DNA of 64,000 bases. It comes from Zhongshania aliphaticivorans (GTDB lineage Bacteria > Pseudomonadota > Gammaproteobacteria > Pseudomonadales > Spongiibacteraceae). The notes under the pieces are model-generated. The model had not been told where the DNA came from and did not search any database. It worked only from the letters and a program-made list of their open reading frames with translations. The stretch is from contig NZ_CACSIK010000001.1 in assembly GCF_902705875.1 (NCBI RefSeq), positions 2,125,632 through 2,189,631 of the forward strand, in the 5' to 3' direction. Positions 48,566-57,499 of this stretch are shown here, piece after piece. Position 1 is the stretch's first letter. Every line of letters begins with the position of its first letter. Both the position numbers and the translations under genes were made by a program.

Positions 48566-49285
48566 GTGATTGATCTACACACCGTACCCACTCCCAACGG
48601 CCATAAAATTTCTATTGCGCTAGAAGAGCTGGGCTTGGATTACCAAGTCATACCCTATGATATAAGCGCCGGAGACCAGTTTAAGCCAGAGTTACTAGCA
48701 CTAAATCCAAATAACAAATTACCCGTCATTGTGGACCACGCCTCCCTGTCTGATGACGGCACGCCAATGGTTATCTTCGAAACAGGCGCAATTTTGATCT
48801 ATTTGGCGGAAAAAACCGGCAAGTTATTATCTGACAAACCAGATATTAGGTTTCAGCAACTGCAATGGCTTATGTTTCAAGTGGCAGGCATAGGCCCGCT
48901 GCAGGGCCAGGCCCACCACTTTGTGCGCTACGCGCGGGTTCAGCAAGACTATGCCCGTGAGCGCTATTTAAATGAGAGTTTGCGGCAATGCCGCGTTCTT
49001 GAAGGTCAACTGCAAGATCGCAACTATCTGGCCGGTGATTATTCCATTGCAGACATAGCCTGTTGGCCATGGATACGCTGCCTGCCCTTAATTGACATCC
49101 ACTTAGAAAATACCTTTCCGCGATTATTCGATTGGTTTACCCGTATCGAACAGCGCCCCGCCGTAGAGCGCGGCAAAAATCTTATTCACGGCTGGGTTTA
49201 CCAGCTGCCACCGAACTTTAAAATGGAGTTAGACGAAAAAACCTGGTCCTACTCATTTGGCGAAGAGCAGTTTAAACCACGTTAA
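48566..49285 (+). CDS. Glutathione S-transferase family protein (YfcG/YghU-like)
   Basis: 239 aa. The N-terminal thioredoxin fold is TPNGHKISIALEELGLDYQVIPYD with PNNKLPVI, and the glutathione-binding FETGAILIYLAEKTGKL. The C-terminal helical domain has YLAGDYSIADIACWPWI. The N-G-H-K and T-P-N features match the Nu-class disulfide reductases such as E. coli YfcG. The start is GTG. It likely handles disulfide or peroxide substrates with glutathione. Confidence 0.9.
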   Translation: MIDLHTVPTPNGHKISIALEELGLDYQVIPYDISAGDQFKPELLALNPNNKLPVIVDHASLSDDGTPMVIFETGAILIYLAEKTGKLLSDKPDIRFQQLQWLMFQVAGIGPLQGQAHHFVRYARVQQDYARERYLNESLRQCRVLEGQLQDRNYLAGDYSIADIACWPWIRCLPLIDIHLENTFPRLFDWFTRIEQRPAVERGKNLIHGWVYQLPPNFKMELDEKTWSYSFGEEQFKPR

Positions 49286-49451
49286 CCCTAACCATCACAG
49301 GCAACATTACCCGAGTTACCAGCGGAAATGAGGTATTGGCGCCATGATCACCAATCAGTCATTAGCACAGGGTAAGCTGCGACAATATGTCACGCCTCAT
49401 CACTGACGAGCACATGTAAAATACCCACTTCTTTAATGGGAGCAGCCGTCA

Positions 49452-50345
49452 ATGAGAACTCAGTTCAGCCTAGCCACACTTGCCAGTACGATTGTATTAC
49501 TCAGCGCGTGTGGAGGCGGCTCTTCCGGTGGTGGCATAGTCACAGACATCACCATCCCCTTTGTTGCCCGCGCTAACAGCACGGACATCAGCTGTGATGC
49601 AGATTTGGTCGGGCTAGGCACAGATGCAGCCTCTGGCAACATTACCGCTTTTGCTCTTTATATTCACGACGTGGTATTACTCAATAGCGACGGCAGCGAG
49701 CTCCCATTAACACTTGCCGACAACGACTGGCAGAGCAGCGGTGTTGCCCTACTTGATTATCAAGACAAAATAGATAATTGCGCCAGCGACACGAGCAAGC
49801 CAACCAACACCAGCATCAGCGGCTCAGTTGATGGCGGCATAGAAAATGTTACCGGCATACGCTTTACAATTGGCGTTCCTGAAGACTTAAATCACGACGA
49901 CGCTTCTGCAGCCGAGTTACCGCTTAATCGCACTGATTTATTCTGGAGCTGGCAGTCAGGCTACAAACACGCACGCATGGACATTGCACCCGCTGGCGGC
50001 GTAATGAAACCAGACAATACCACTGTTAGCAATTGGAATGTTCACCTCGGCAGTACAGGCTGTACCGGTGACGCTCAAAGCGGTGAGATTGTGAGCTGCA
50101 GTGCAAACAACCGCCCAACCATCGAATTAGATAATATTGACTTGAACAGCCAACACATCGTCATTGATTATGGCAAGTTAGTGGAAAATAGTAGTTTATA
50201 CACTGATAATGGCGGCGCTCCAGGCTGTATGTCTGGTGCAACAGATCCTGAGTGTCCAGATGTGTTTGACGCCCTAGGCATGGGGCTGGGCGAAGACGCC
50301 GACCCCACCGCTGGACAAACCGTTTTCAGTGTAGAAACCTTCTAG
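49452..50345 (+). CDS. mbnP: MbnP-family copper-binding lipoprotein
   Basis: 297 aa. A lipoprotein signal ends LLSACGGG. The mature protein has the four-cysteine pattern of the family (DISCDAD, KIDNCAS, GSTGCTGD, IVSCSAN) and a further CMSGATDPEC pair. The segment LFWSWQSGYKHARMD contains the tryptophan region typical of MbnP, where the partner MbnH converts tryptophan to kynurenine to make a copper site. It is eight bases upstream of MbnH, the diagnostic pairing. Confidence 0.9.
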   Translation: MRTQFSLATLASTIVLLSACGGGSSGGGIVTDITIPFVARANSTDISCDADLVGLGTDAASGNITAFALYIHDVVLLNSDGSELPLTLADNDWQSSGVALLDYQDKIDNCASDTSKPTNTSISGSVDGGIENVTGIRFTIGVPEDLNHDDASAAELPLNRTDLFWSWQSGYKHARMDIAPAGGVMKPDNTTVSNWNVHLGSTGCTGDAQSGEIVSCSANNRPTIELDNIDLNSQHIVIDYGKLVENSSLYTDNGGAPGCMSGATDPECPDVFDALGMGLGEDADPTAGQTVFSVETF

Positions 50346-50353
50346 AGAACTCT

Positions 50354-51529
50354 ATGGCAAACCACGCCTATTTAATGGTCGCCTTTGCGGCCATTTTTTC
50401 GTTTACCCTGACCGCCTGTGGTGGTGGGAGTGGCACGAACTACCAAACCGGCGATGACACCGAATTACGGCAATTTTCCTGGGGTGTTCCAGATTACATC
50501 CCTCTTCCCATCGTTCCAGAAGACAACCCCGTTAGCGAAGCCATGTTTCAGCTCGGCCGCCATTTATTTTATGACGAGGATTTATCGGGCAACGCCACCC
50601 AAGCCTGCGCCTCTTGCCATCATCAGAGCATGGCCTTTGCCGAATCAATAGAGCGCTCAATTGGCTCCACCGGCGAACTTCACCCCCGCAATGCGCAAAG
50701 CTTGGTCAACGTCGCCTTTAATTCCACCTTAACCTGGGCAAACCCATCTTTACTCACCCTAGAGCAACAAATTCTGGTACCGCTTTTTGGTGAATTCCCT
50801 GTTGAACAAGGGATTACTGAAGACAACAAGACTGAAGTACTCGCGCGAATTAGCCAGAAACCCGAATATCAAACACTTTTTACTGAAGCAAGTGGCAATG
50901 CAGACGAAAGTATCAACTTTGAAGTTATCGTCAAAGCTCTTGCCACTTTTGTTCGCGGCATCAACTCGTTTAATAGCGACAGTGACAAATATGAAAATGG
51001 TGCAACCAACACCCTAAGTGACGCAGCATTACGAGGCAGAGAATTATTCTTTAGCGAAGAACTTGAATGCTTCCACTGCCACGGCGGTTATAACTTTACC
51101 GACTCGGTCGCTGATAGCAGCCAACTATTTGTTGATACACCTTTCCATAATACCGCGCTTTACAATATTGACGGCCAAGGGGCCTACCCTGAAATTAGCC
51201 AAGGCATTATCGAAATCACAGGCAAAGCGACTGATATGGGCCGCTTTAGAGCGCCCACGCTGCGCAATGTTGCCTTCACCGCTCCCTATATGCACGACGG
51301 TTCCATAAGCACATTAGAAGAAGTGATTAGAACTTACGCCGCTGGCGGCCGTAATATTGAAAATGGTCCCAACGCAGGTGATGGCCGAGAAAATCCGTTT
51401 CGTGACGGCTTTATTTCTGGTTTCGACATTGACGAAGACGATATCCAAAATGTTATCGCCTATCTCAACAGCCTTAGTGACTTTGAGCTCATCAACAACC
51501 CACGCTTTGCCAACCCCTGGGAAGAATAA
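50354..51529 (+). CDS. mbnH: MbnH-family diheme enzyme
   Basis: 391 aa, lipoprotein-type signal (FSFTLTACGGG). Two c-type heme motifs are present, CASCHHQ near residue 90 and CFHCHGGY near residue 236, as in the MauG/cytochrome c peroxidase family. RAPTLRNVAFTAPYMHDG is the conserved methionine/histidine region. In the Methylosinus system MbnH reaches a bis-Fe(IV) state and oxidises a tryptophan of MbnP. It lies in one unit with MbnP and a beta-barrel candidate. Confidence 0.93.
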   Translation: MANHAYLMVAFAAIFSFTLTACGGGSGTNYQTGDDTELRQFSWGVPDYIPLPIVPEDNPVSEAMFQLGRHLFYDEDLSGNATQACASCHHQSMAFAESIERSIGSTGELHPRNAQSLVNVAFNSTLTWANPSLLTLEQQILVPLFGEFPVEQGITEDNKTEVLARISQKPEYQTLFTEASGNADESINFEVIVKALATFVRGINSFNSDSDKYENGATNTLSDAALRGRELFFSEELECFHCHGGYNFTDSVADSSQLFVDTPFHNTALYNIDGQGAYPEISQGIIEITGKATDMGRFRAPTLRNVAFTAPYMHDGSISTLEEVIRTYAAGGRNIENGPNAGDGRENPFRDGFISGFDIDEDDIQNVIAYLNSLSDFELINNPRFANPWEE

Positions 51530-51532
51530 TCC

Positions 51533-52729
51533 ATGCGCCGATCTATACCCGCTCTTATTATTGGATTACTTACCAGCCAAACCGGCCTCAGCCACGAAGC
51601 CGAGTCAGCCGCCAAGCCCTTGGTGACCACGGGCTTATCGGTCTATCTTTCCTATAGCTATAGAGATAAAAGCTACCTAGAAACCGATGGCGAGTGGCAA
51701 ATTCCCGGTGCCCTCATGGGTGGCGAAGCATTACCCGTAGAAGATGATGCCGCTTTAGACGACGCCACCGCAGATTACCAATATGCCTTTAGCCCCAACA
51801 ATGGCATTCAGCTAAGTGCCGAAGCGCACGGCGGCCACGGCGAAACCGAATTTAAATTTGCCCATTATTGGTATTTGCACCAATGGCAGCTCGACGACAC
51901 TAAAAAACTACGTATAGAAGCGGGCCGTATGGCGGGTATATTCACCCGCGGAGCGAACTGGCATGCAAGCCAAGATGAATATAGCGAAGCCAGTTTAACC
52001 AGTGACATCTTCTGGGGCCGTAGCCTCGTTGATACTGGCATACGCGGCAGCTATTTTTCTGGTCCGTGGACTCTTGGCCTTGGCTTATGGCAAGGCCATA
52101 GCTGGCTTGCCGATAACGGCAATGCCGGTGACGTATTTGCCAAATATCAAGGCAACTTCAATTCCGTTAATTACACCATCAACGCTTGGTTACTAGCAGC
52201 AGAGGCCGACACACGACGCGATACTCGCTATTTTGGCGGCCACACGCACGGCGATGTCGTGGTAACCAGTAGCGATGCAAATTTTAGTGGTGATATTCAA
52301 GCTTATGGCGTAGACGCCGAGATAAGCATTGCCACCAGTACGGCCTCTCAATTACTTTTTAATATTAACCTTGCCCAACTTGAGCAAGACGGTGATGTTA
52401 TTGAATCGCAGCGCAGCGCTCAGCTAGACAGTAACTATTTATCGACACAGGCAGGAATAAGCTGGCGACGCTTACAGCATGAACTAGCTGCGCGCTACGA
52501 ATACATCAACCTAGACAACACCCTATCAGGCAGCGCAGCAACCTTGGTTGGCCGCAATACCAGCCTAGATAACCCCAACAGTGTAGACCCCGAGCGAAGC
52601 ACACTTAGCTACCGCTATCATCACAATGACAATCTAAGCATACGCCTAGAATGGGTCGATGAAACCTTGGGCGATCTTCAACAAGACCGCTGGATAGCAG
52701 GATTTGTACTCCGTGGCTTTTTTGAATAG
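51533..52729 (+). CDS. Predicted outer-membrane beta-barrel protein of the MbnPH unit
   Basis: 398 aa. A signal peptide (ALIIGLLTSQTGLSHEAES) is followed by alternating-polarity strands with aromatic girdles and short turns (SVYLSYSYRDKSY, FKFAHYWYLHQWQL, LGLGLWQGHSWL) and ends WIAGFVLRGFFE. Histidine clusters (HGGHGETEFKFAHYW, GGHTHGD) could bind metal. No family is recognised. Three bases separate it from MbnH, so it is likely the outer-membrane part of a copper system, but a porin role is inferred. Confidence 0.75.
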   Translation: MRRSIPALIIGLLTSQTGLSHEAESAAKPLVTTGLSVYLSYSYRDKSYLETDGEWQIPGALMGGEALPVEDDAALDDATADYQYAFSPNNGIQLSAEAHGGHGETEFKFAHYWYLHQWQLDDTKKLRIEAGRMAGIFTRGANWHASQDEYSEASLTSDIFWGRSLVDTGIRGSYFSGPWTLGLGLWQGHSWLADNGNAGDVFAKYQGNFNSVNYTINAWLLAAEADTRRDTRYFGGHTHGDVVVTSSDANFSGDIQAYGVDAEISIATSTASQLLFNINLAQLEQDGDVIESQRSAQLDSNYLSTQAGISWRRLQHELAARYEYINLDNTLSGSAATLVGRNTSLDNPNSVDPERSTLSYRYHHNDNLSIRLEWVDETLGDLQQDRWIAGFVLRGFFE

Positions 52730-52814
52730 CCATAAATTAAGTCATTGATACTTAAAAGCGATAAACCTTCTTAATGATAACAATCTCCAATAGAGATACT
52801 CCGTCTTAAAGAGT

Positions 52815-52831
52815 ATAATGAGACTCATTAT
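52815..52831 (+). promoter_or_regulatory. Fur box upstream of feoA
   Basis: A perfect palindrome ATAATGAG-A-CTCATTAT, followed by TGTTATCAT, resembles the overlapping 7-1-7 Fur operator. It lies 24 nt before the feoA ATG. A second, weaker TGATAACAATCTCC lies near 52776. Fe2+-Fur would repress the feo operon in iron-replete cells. Confidence 0.8.
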
Positions 52832-52854
52832 TGTTATCATGTAGTCAGCCAATC

Positions 52855-53094
52855 ATGAATTTATCTGAGCTACCCAAAGGTGGCCACGCCATTGTCATTG
52901 CCGTTACCAACAACGTTGATCAGGACCCAATATCCCATCGCATCCGCGAACTGGGCTTTGTGAACGGCGCCTCAGTAGAAATACTAGCAAAAGGTTTTTT
53001 TGGCGGTAATCCACTGGTCGTAAGAGTCGGCTCAACTCGATTTGCCCTGCGCAAAAAGGAAGCGCAACGAATACAGGTAGCAGACCCAGCATGA
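52855..53094 (+). CDS. feoA: Ferrous iron transport protein A
   Basis: 79 aa from the ATG at 52855. The SH3-like FeoA fold is complete (HRIRELGFVNGASVEILAKGFFGGNPLVVRVGSTRFALRKKEAQRIQV). FeoA supports FeoB-dependent Fe2+ uptake. Its TGA overlaps the feoB ATG (ATGA). The gene follows a Fur box. Confidence 0.95.
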   Translation: MNLSELPKGGHAIVIAVTNNVDQDPISHRIRELGFVNGASVEILAKGFFGGNPLVVRVGSTRFALRKKEAQRIQVADPA

Positions 53095-54977
53095 GTAACA
53101 CCCTTTCCCACACGGCCGTAGATTCGCCACTAGAAACACGTCGTATTGCCTTAGTCGGCAACCCCAACTGCGGTAAAACTGCCCTATTCAACCTGCTAAC
53201 CGGTAGCAAGCAAAAAGTCGCCAACTATGCTGGCGTGACGGTAGAACGCAAAGAAGGCCGCTGCAAAGTGAGCGAGCAGCTAAGCGTTCAAATTTTAGAC
53301 CTGCCCGGCGCTTACAGCCTAGACGCAACAAGCCCAGATGAAGCGGTCACCCGTGATGTTTTACACGGACAATACCAAGGCGAAGCCCAGCCAGAATTAA
53401 TCATCTGCGTCATGGATGCCACCAACCTTGATCTGCACCTTCGTTTTGCTCTTGAGCTAACAGAACTTGGCCGCCCTATGATCATTGCCATGAACATGAT
53501 GGACAGTGCGCAGCGCCAAGGTATCACTGTGGACATTGAAGGTTTATCGGCGGCCTTGGGCATACCGGTGGTAGAAACCGTCGCCGTTCATCGCCATGGC
53601 GCCAGCGACTTACTAAAGCAACTGCAGCACAATAATTGGTCAATTCCGACTCAAACCCACGACCGGGATCTTGAATCCCGCTATCACCATGTTAAACAAC
53701 TTTTAAACAACCATGTTACGCACAGCGATCAACATCGTAGTCGTGGTTTTGACGATCAGCTAGACGCATTGCTATTAAACCCCTTAACAGGAATGAGCAT
53801 ACTTGCCACCATATTGTTTTTTATCTTTCAGGCGGTATTTTCATGGGCCGCACCACTGATGGAGGGGATTACCGCAGCCATCGATATTCTCGGTAGTGTT
53901 GTCACCGCACCCCTGGCAAAAGATTCCGCCTTATTCAGCATGGTTAACGATGGCATCATTGCCGGACTCGGTAATGTCCTGATTTTTTTACCGCAAATAT
54001 TAATCTTATTCTTTTTTATTTTAGTGTTAGAAGAGTCTGGTTACCTACCGCGAGCAGCCTACTTACTGGACAAATTAATGTTCCGTGCAGGCTTAACTGG
54101 GCGAGCATTCATCCCCCTTTTATCGAGTTTTGCCTGTGCTATTCCCGGCATTATGGCCACCCGCAGCATCCAAGATCCACGCGATAGACTCATCACTATT
54201 TTGGTCGCGCCGCTAATGACCTGCTCTGCCAGATTACCGGTTTACACGCTATTAATCGCGGCGTTTATTCCTCGCCAACAAGTTGCAGGACTTTTTAATT
54301 TGCAGGGCGTGGTTTTATTTGCACTCTACTTTGCCGGAATATTAAGCGCACTGCTGGTTGCTTACGTAATGAAATGGCTGCAAAAAGACAAAAGCGAACA
54401 CGCCTTATTGATGGAATTGCCAGCCTATCGCATTCCCAATATACGGGATCTCGCGATGGGCTTAATGCAAAGAGCGTCAATTTTTTTGCGTCGTGTGGGT
54501 GGAATCATTTTTTCCTTAACCATACTTCTCTGGGTATTTTGTACCTTCCCCTCGGCCCCAGCTGACTACACCGGCGCCGCCATTGACTACAGCATTGCTG
54601 GTCGCTTGGGTCACGGCTTGGCCATTATTTTTGCTCCCATCGGCTTCAACTGGCAAATTTGTATTGCGCTTATTCCCGGTATGGCCGCACGCGAAGTTGC
54701 CGTATCAGCCTTGGCAACGGTGTATGCAATGTCCGGCAGTGATGAACTAGTCAGTCACAAATTGGGTGAGTTGATATCTCAACAATGGTCAGTCCCCACC
54801 GCCCTGTCGCTATTAGCGTGGTTTGTGTTTGCACCGCAATGCCTATCAACCTTGGCGGTTATTCGACGAGAAACCAACTCATGGAGAACAATGGGGTTTG
54901 CGGCATTTTATTTATTCGCACTCGCCTACCTTGCCTCACTCATTGTCTTTCAAGTCAGTACCTTGCTGCTAAATTAA
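53091..54977 (+). CDS. feoB: Ferrous iron transporter FeoB
   Basis: 628 aa. The N-terminal G domain has GNPNCGKTALFN near residue 23, the switch segment VTVERKEG, DLPGAYSLD and NMMD. After it come the membrane Gate/core domains with TGRAFIPLLSSFACAIPGIMATR and CSARLPVYTLLIAAF. It is somewhat shorter than E. coli FeoB (773 aa) because the soluble C-terminal and linker parts are reduced. It imports Fe2+ across the inner membrane. Confidence 0.96.
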   Translation: MSNTLSHTAVDSPLETRRIALVGNPNCGKTALFNLLTGSKQKVANYAGVTVERKEGRCKVSEQLSVQILDLPGAYSLDATSPDEAVTRDVLHGQYQGEAQPELIICVMDATNLDLHLRFALELTELGRPMIIAMNMMDSAQRQGITVDIEGLSAALGIPVVETVAVHRHGASDLLKQLQHNNWSIPTQTHDRDLESRYHHVKQLLNNHVTHSDQHRSRGFDDQLDALLLNPLTGMSILATILFFIFQAVFSWAAPLMEGITAAIDILGSVVTAPLAKDSALFSMVNDGIIAGLGNVLIFLPQILILFFFILVLEESGYLPRAAYLLDKLMFRAGLTGRAFIPLLSSFACAIPGIMATRSIQDPRDRLITILVAPLMTCSARLPVYTLLIAAFIPRQQVAGLFNLQGVVLFALYFAGILSALLVAYVMKWLQKDKSEHALLMELPAYRIPNIRDLAMGLMQRASIFLRRVGGIIFSLTILLWVFCTFPSAPADYTGAAIDYSIAGRLGHGLAIIFAPIGFNWQICIALIPGMAAREVAVSALATVYAMSGSDELVSHKLGELISQQWSVPTALSLLAWFVFAPQCLSTLAVIRRETNSWRTMGFAAFYLFALAYLASLIVFQVSTLLLN

Positions 54978-54987
54978 GGAGTGATAT

Positions 54988-55287
54988 ATGCTGTCCCATA
55001 TCTTCCACATAGCCATTATCAGCACCGTTGTGTTGTTCAGCACCCTGCGGGTAATACAACACGCCCTCCCCCATCAATATTCCCGCTGTGTACATTATTT
55101 AGCAAATATCATGTTAGCTCCGCAGCGAAGCCGTCTGTCAAAATGGCTAGGGCGGCGGGTTGAATCGACTAAACATAGCTCAGGAAACTGTGGCGCAGGC
55201 GCTTGTGGTAGCTGCAAAAGCTGTCCGCAATCTACGGCAACTCGTGTGACTACAGCCCATGAAGAAAAGATTAAAACAATAATATGA
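54988..55287 (+). CDS. FeoB-associated Cys-rich membrane protein (DUF6587-like)
   Basis: 99 aa, ten bases after feoB with an AAGGAG ribosome site. One membrane helix (IFHIAIISTVVLFSTLRVI) is followed by a basic segment and a cysteine cluster CGAGACGSCKSC. The position matches the FeoC slot, but it lacks the winged helix of FeoC; it is more like the Cys-rich membrane proteins seen after feoB in gammaproteobacteria. It may bind iron or a cluster. Confidence 0.85.
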   Translation: MLSHIFHIAIISTVVLFSTLRVIQHALPHQYSRCVHYLANIMLAPQRSRLSKWLGRRVESTKHSSGNCGAGACGSCKSCPQSTATRVTTAHEEKIKTII

Positions 55288-55297
55288 AATGTAAATA

Positions 55298-55331
55298 AAC
55301 GCTAAGCACTACCGAAGTAATGCCTAGCGTT
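55298..55331. terminator. Shared hairpin after the feo operon and the small lipoprotein gene
   Basis: AACGCTA-A-GCA pairs with TGC-C-TAGCGTT (one mismatch) around a 12-nt loop. On the minus strand it is followed by a T-rich stretch. It is between convergent genes. Confidence 0.6.
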
Positions 55332-55336
55332 GACAC

Positions 55337-55519
55337 TTAACCCGCAGGTGGCATTAGCCCTGCCAGTCCGTCATCAGGTTTCGCAAGAGCCATGCTACTT
55401 AACGATAACGCTGCTTTATCCAATGGGGTTTCTACATCCTCACCACCTTTCGATGAGCTGCCACCACCGCAGGCCGTCAGTAACACAGTCGCAAAAAGCG
55501 TAGTCAGTAACAGGCGCAT
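55337..55519 (-). CDS. Small lipoprotein of the YcnI unit
   Basis: 60 aa. A lipoprotein signal ending LLTACGGGSSSKGG is followed by a short tail SLSSMALAKPDDGLAGLMPPAG with two methionines. It shares base 55519 with the end of the YcnI-like gene, which shows cotranscription. No family was recognised; a metal-shuttling role is speculative. Confidence 0.7.
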   Translation of the reverse strand: MRLLLTTLFATVLLTACGGGSSSKGGEDVETPLDKAALSLSSMALAKPDDGLAGLMPPAG

Positions 55520-56226
55520 CAGTATTTAACCCAAAAACTTTCGTCGGTATGAATTTCACTTAATACTGAGCTATCTTCATCACCTTCTATTAACTCCATC
55601 GCCACCGGATTTGCACTATAGCCCGCTGTGCCTTTCCAAACGATTTCCGCGTCATCAAAAATACTCATATCATGAAGATGGTCTGGCGCGGTGTATTGAT
55701 TCCAACCATTGTGACGGGCTGGGTAAACAAAAAGTGATGGTGCAGGTAATTCAGTACTTTCCGTTGTGCTGCCGTGATCATGACTGGTACTCGCGCCAAC
55801 CCAGGCTGAAACACCACCACCTACACAGTACTGAGTGGTAGGAAAAAATTGGGTGGTAAAAGGAACGTCGCCCAACTTACCGCGAAAACTCACGGTATAC
55901 GTCGTGCTATCAGAATCAGCGGTTTCACTGCGCTCAAATGTCAATTTTGTTACTGCGCCACTCGCTTCGTCTTTTTCTATAACGACAGGGATATTTGCTT
56001 CTGTAAAATCGAGAAACGGTGTTACTGATGTCATAGCGTCAGGAATAACAACTTCCACACTTTCAGTATCAGCACCATCACAACCATGCGGAATTGCCAA
56101 GGTGACTTCATAATAACTCTCTGCATAGGCAGTATCTGAAATAACAGAAACATGCCCCTGAGCTACGCCTGTCGCTAATGAAAGCGCAAGCGGTAATCCA
56201 TATTTTACAGCACGACTATTTTGCAT
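55519..56226 (-). CDS. YcnI-like (DUF1775) copper-binding protein
   Basis: 235 aa from the ATG at 56226, which has an ideal GGAGAAGGG ribosome site; the frame is open upstream but not coding. The signal peptide ends ATGVAQG, so the mature protein would begin with HVSVIS, the N-terminal histidine that chelates Cu2+ in YcnI. CDGADTESVEVVIP and AHPHG-like IPHGCDG, and WKGTAGY near the C terminus, fit DUF1775. It is upstream of the small lipoprotein. Confidence 0.88.
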   Translation of the reverse strand: MQNSRAVKYGLPLALSLATGVAQGHVSVISDTAYAESYYEVTLAIPHGCDGADTESVEVVIPDAMTSVTPFLDFTEANIPVVIEKDEASGAVTKLTFERSETADSDSTTYTVSFRGKLGDVPFTTQFFPTTQYCVGGGVSAWVGASTSHDHGSTTESTELPAPSLFVYPARHNGWNQYTAPDHLHDMSIFDDAEIVWKGTAGYSANPVAMELIEGDEDSSVLSEIHTDESFWVKY

Positions 56227-56505
56227 TCCCTTCTCCTTGTTATGTAAAAAAATCAGGGGGAATTTATCAGGATTGTACTCAATTGGAATGAGGCATATTG
56301 TCGCAGGACAAGCTTGGATCAACGTTTAAACAAAGAATCTATATCACCTAAAGCCACAAGCTAAACTTATACTGAAAACCAAGAAATTATTATTTTGATG
56401 AAATAAATTAAAGAGTAGTTAATTAAACATTGCTAAGACTAGCCCAATTATCCCAAGCTGATTTTTCACGTTGGAAGTCACATTTTTATAGTAATAACGC
56501 CTCCT

Positions 56506-57405
56506 TTATTCGGAAGCAGATTCACCACGTACATGACTTAAAATTAAACCGACTAACTCATCAAGCAATGCCTCAGGTAAATCATGCCCCATACCGGCAA
56601 CAACCTCTAAGCGCGCATTGGGAATGAGTTTCGCCGTATCAATTGCACCTTTAAGCGGAAGCATAGGGTCTTTATCGCCATGAATTACCAGTGTTGGAGC
56701 ATTTATCTTTGGAAGGACTTTTTGACGACTGCCGCCCGCCAGTATTGCCGCCATTTGTCGAGCTCGACCTGGAGGGTAGTGCCCCCGATCATAGGCTGCC
56801 TCTACCCGAGAGCGCAGCGCTTGAATAGGGTCTCCTTTTTCTGGGCTAGATATTAATTGCCAGGTTTTTAAGGAATGCGCTATTTGCGATTCACGGTCAG
56901 GTGCCGCCTTATTGAGCACATGCCAAAGTACTTTGGGTTTGGTGCCACCAAACGTCGAACTCGACATTAACGACACTAAAGAACTCACCCGCTCGGGGTA
57001 GTTAACTGCCATCAACTGCGCAATCATGCCCCCCATAGACGCGCCAACAATATGAGCCTGCTCAATATTCAGGGCATCTAAAAGCGCCACCGTGTCTGCA
57101 GTCATATCATCGAGGGTATAGGCAACTTTTAACGGTAATTTAAGGCCCTGCCGCAAGCGCATCCCGATAATACCTGGTAGTGGGCCACTCTCTACTTTAC
57201 TCGATAGGCCAACGTCTCGATTATCAAATCTAATTACCCGAAAGCCACCGTTGGCGAGTTTATGGCAAAACTCATCAGGCCACACAATAAGCTGACTCGC
57301 ATAGCCCATGATCAATAAAATGACAGGCGCATCGGGAGCGCCAATATCTTCGTAGGCTAGTTCAATGCCGTCGGCAACGGCAATTCGATCTCGGGTCCAC
57401 TCCAT
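56506..57405 (-). CDS. Alpha/beta hydrolase
   Basis: 299 aa. The oxyanion region ILLIMGYASQLIVWPDEF is early, the nucleophile elbow is GASMGGMIAQ near residue 120, the acid is in HGDKDPMLP near 240 and the base in GMGHDLPE near 270. It is a cytoplasmic esterase/lactonase-type enzyme with no signal peptide. The substrate is not predictable. It is on its own between a divergent region and an unknown exported protein. Confidence 0.9.
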   Translation of the reverse strand: MEWTRDRIAVADGIELAYEDIGAPDAPVILLIMGYASQLIVWPDEFCHKLANGGFRVIRFDNRDVGLSSKVESGPLPGIIGMRLRQGLKLPLKVAYTLDDMTADTVALLDALNIEQAHIVGASMGGMIAQLMAVNYPERVSSLVSLMSSSTFGGTKPKVLWHVLNKAAPDRESQIAHSLKTWQLISSPEKGDPIQALRSRVEAAYDRGHYPPGRARQMAAILAGGSRQKVLPKINAPTLVIHGDKDPMLPLKGAIDTAKLIPNARLEVVAGMGHDLPEALLDELVGLILSHVRGESASE

Positions 57406-57499
57406 ACGATGACCACCTCATATTCAGTAGACTTGTTTAGAATAGAAAATAGCGAAGCACCACTTCTCTATGCTAACGCCATTTAAACCAAACCACGAC

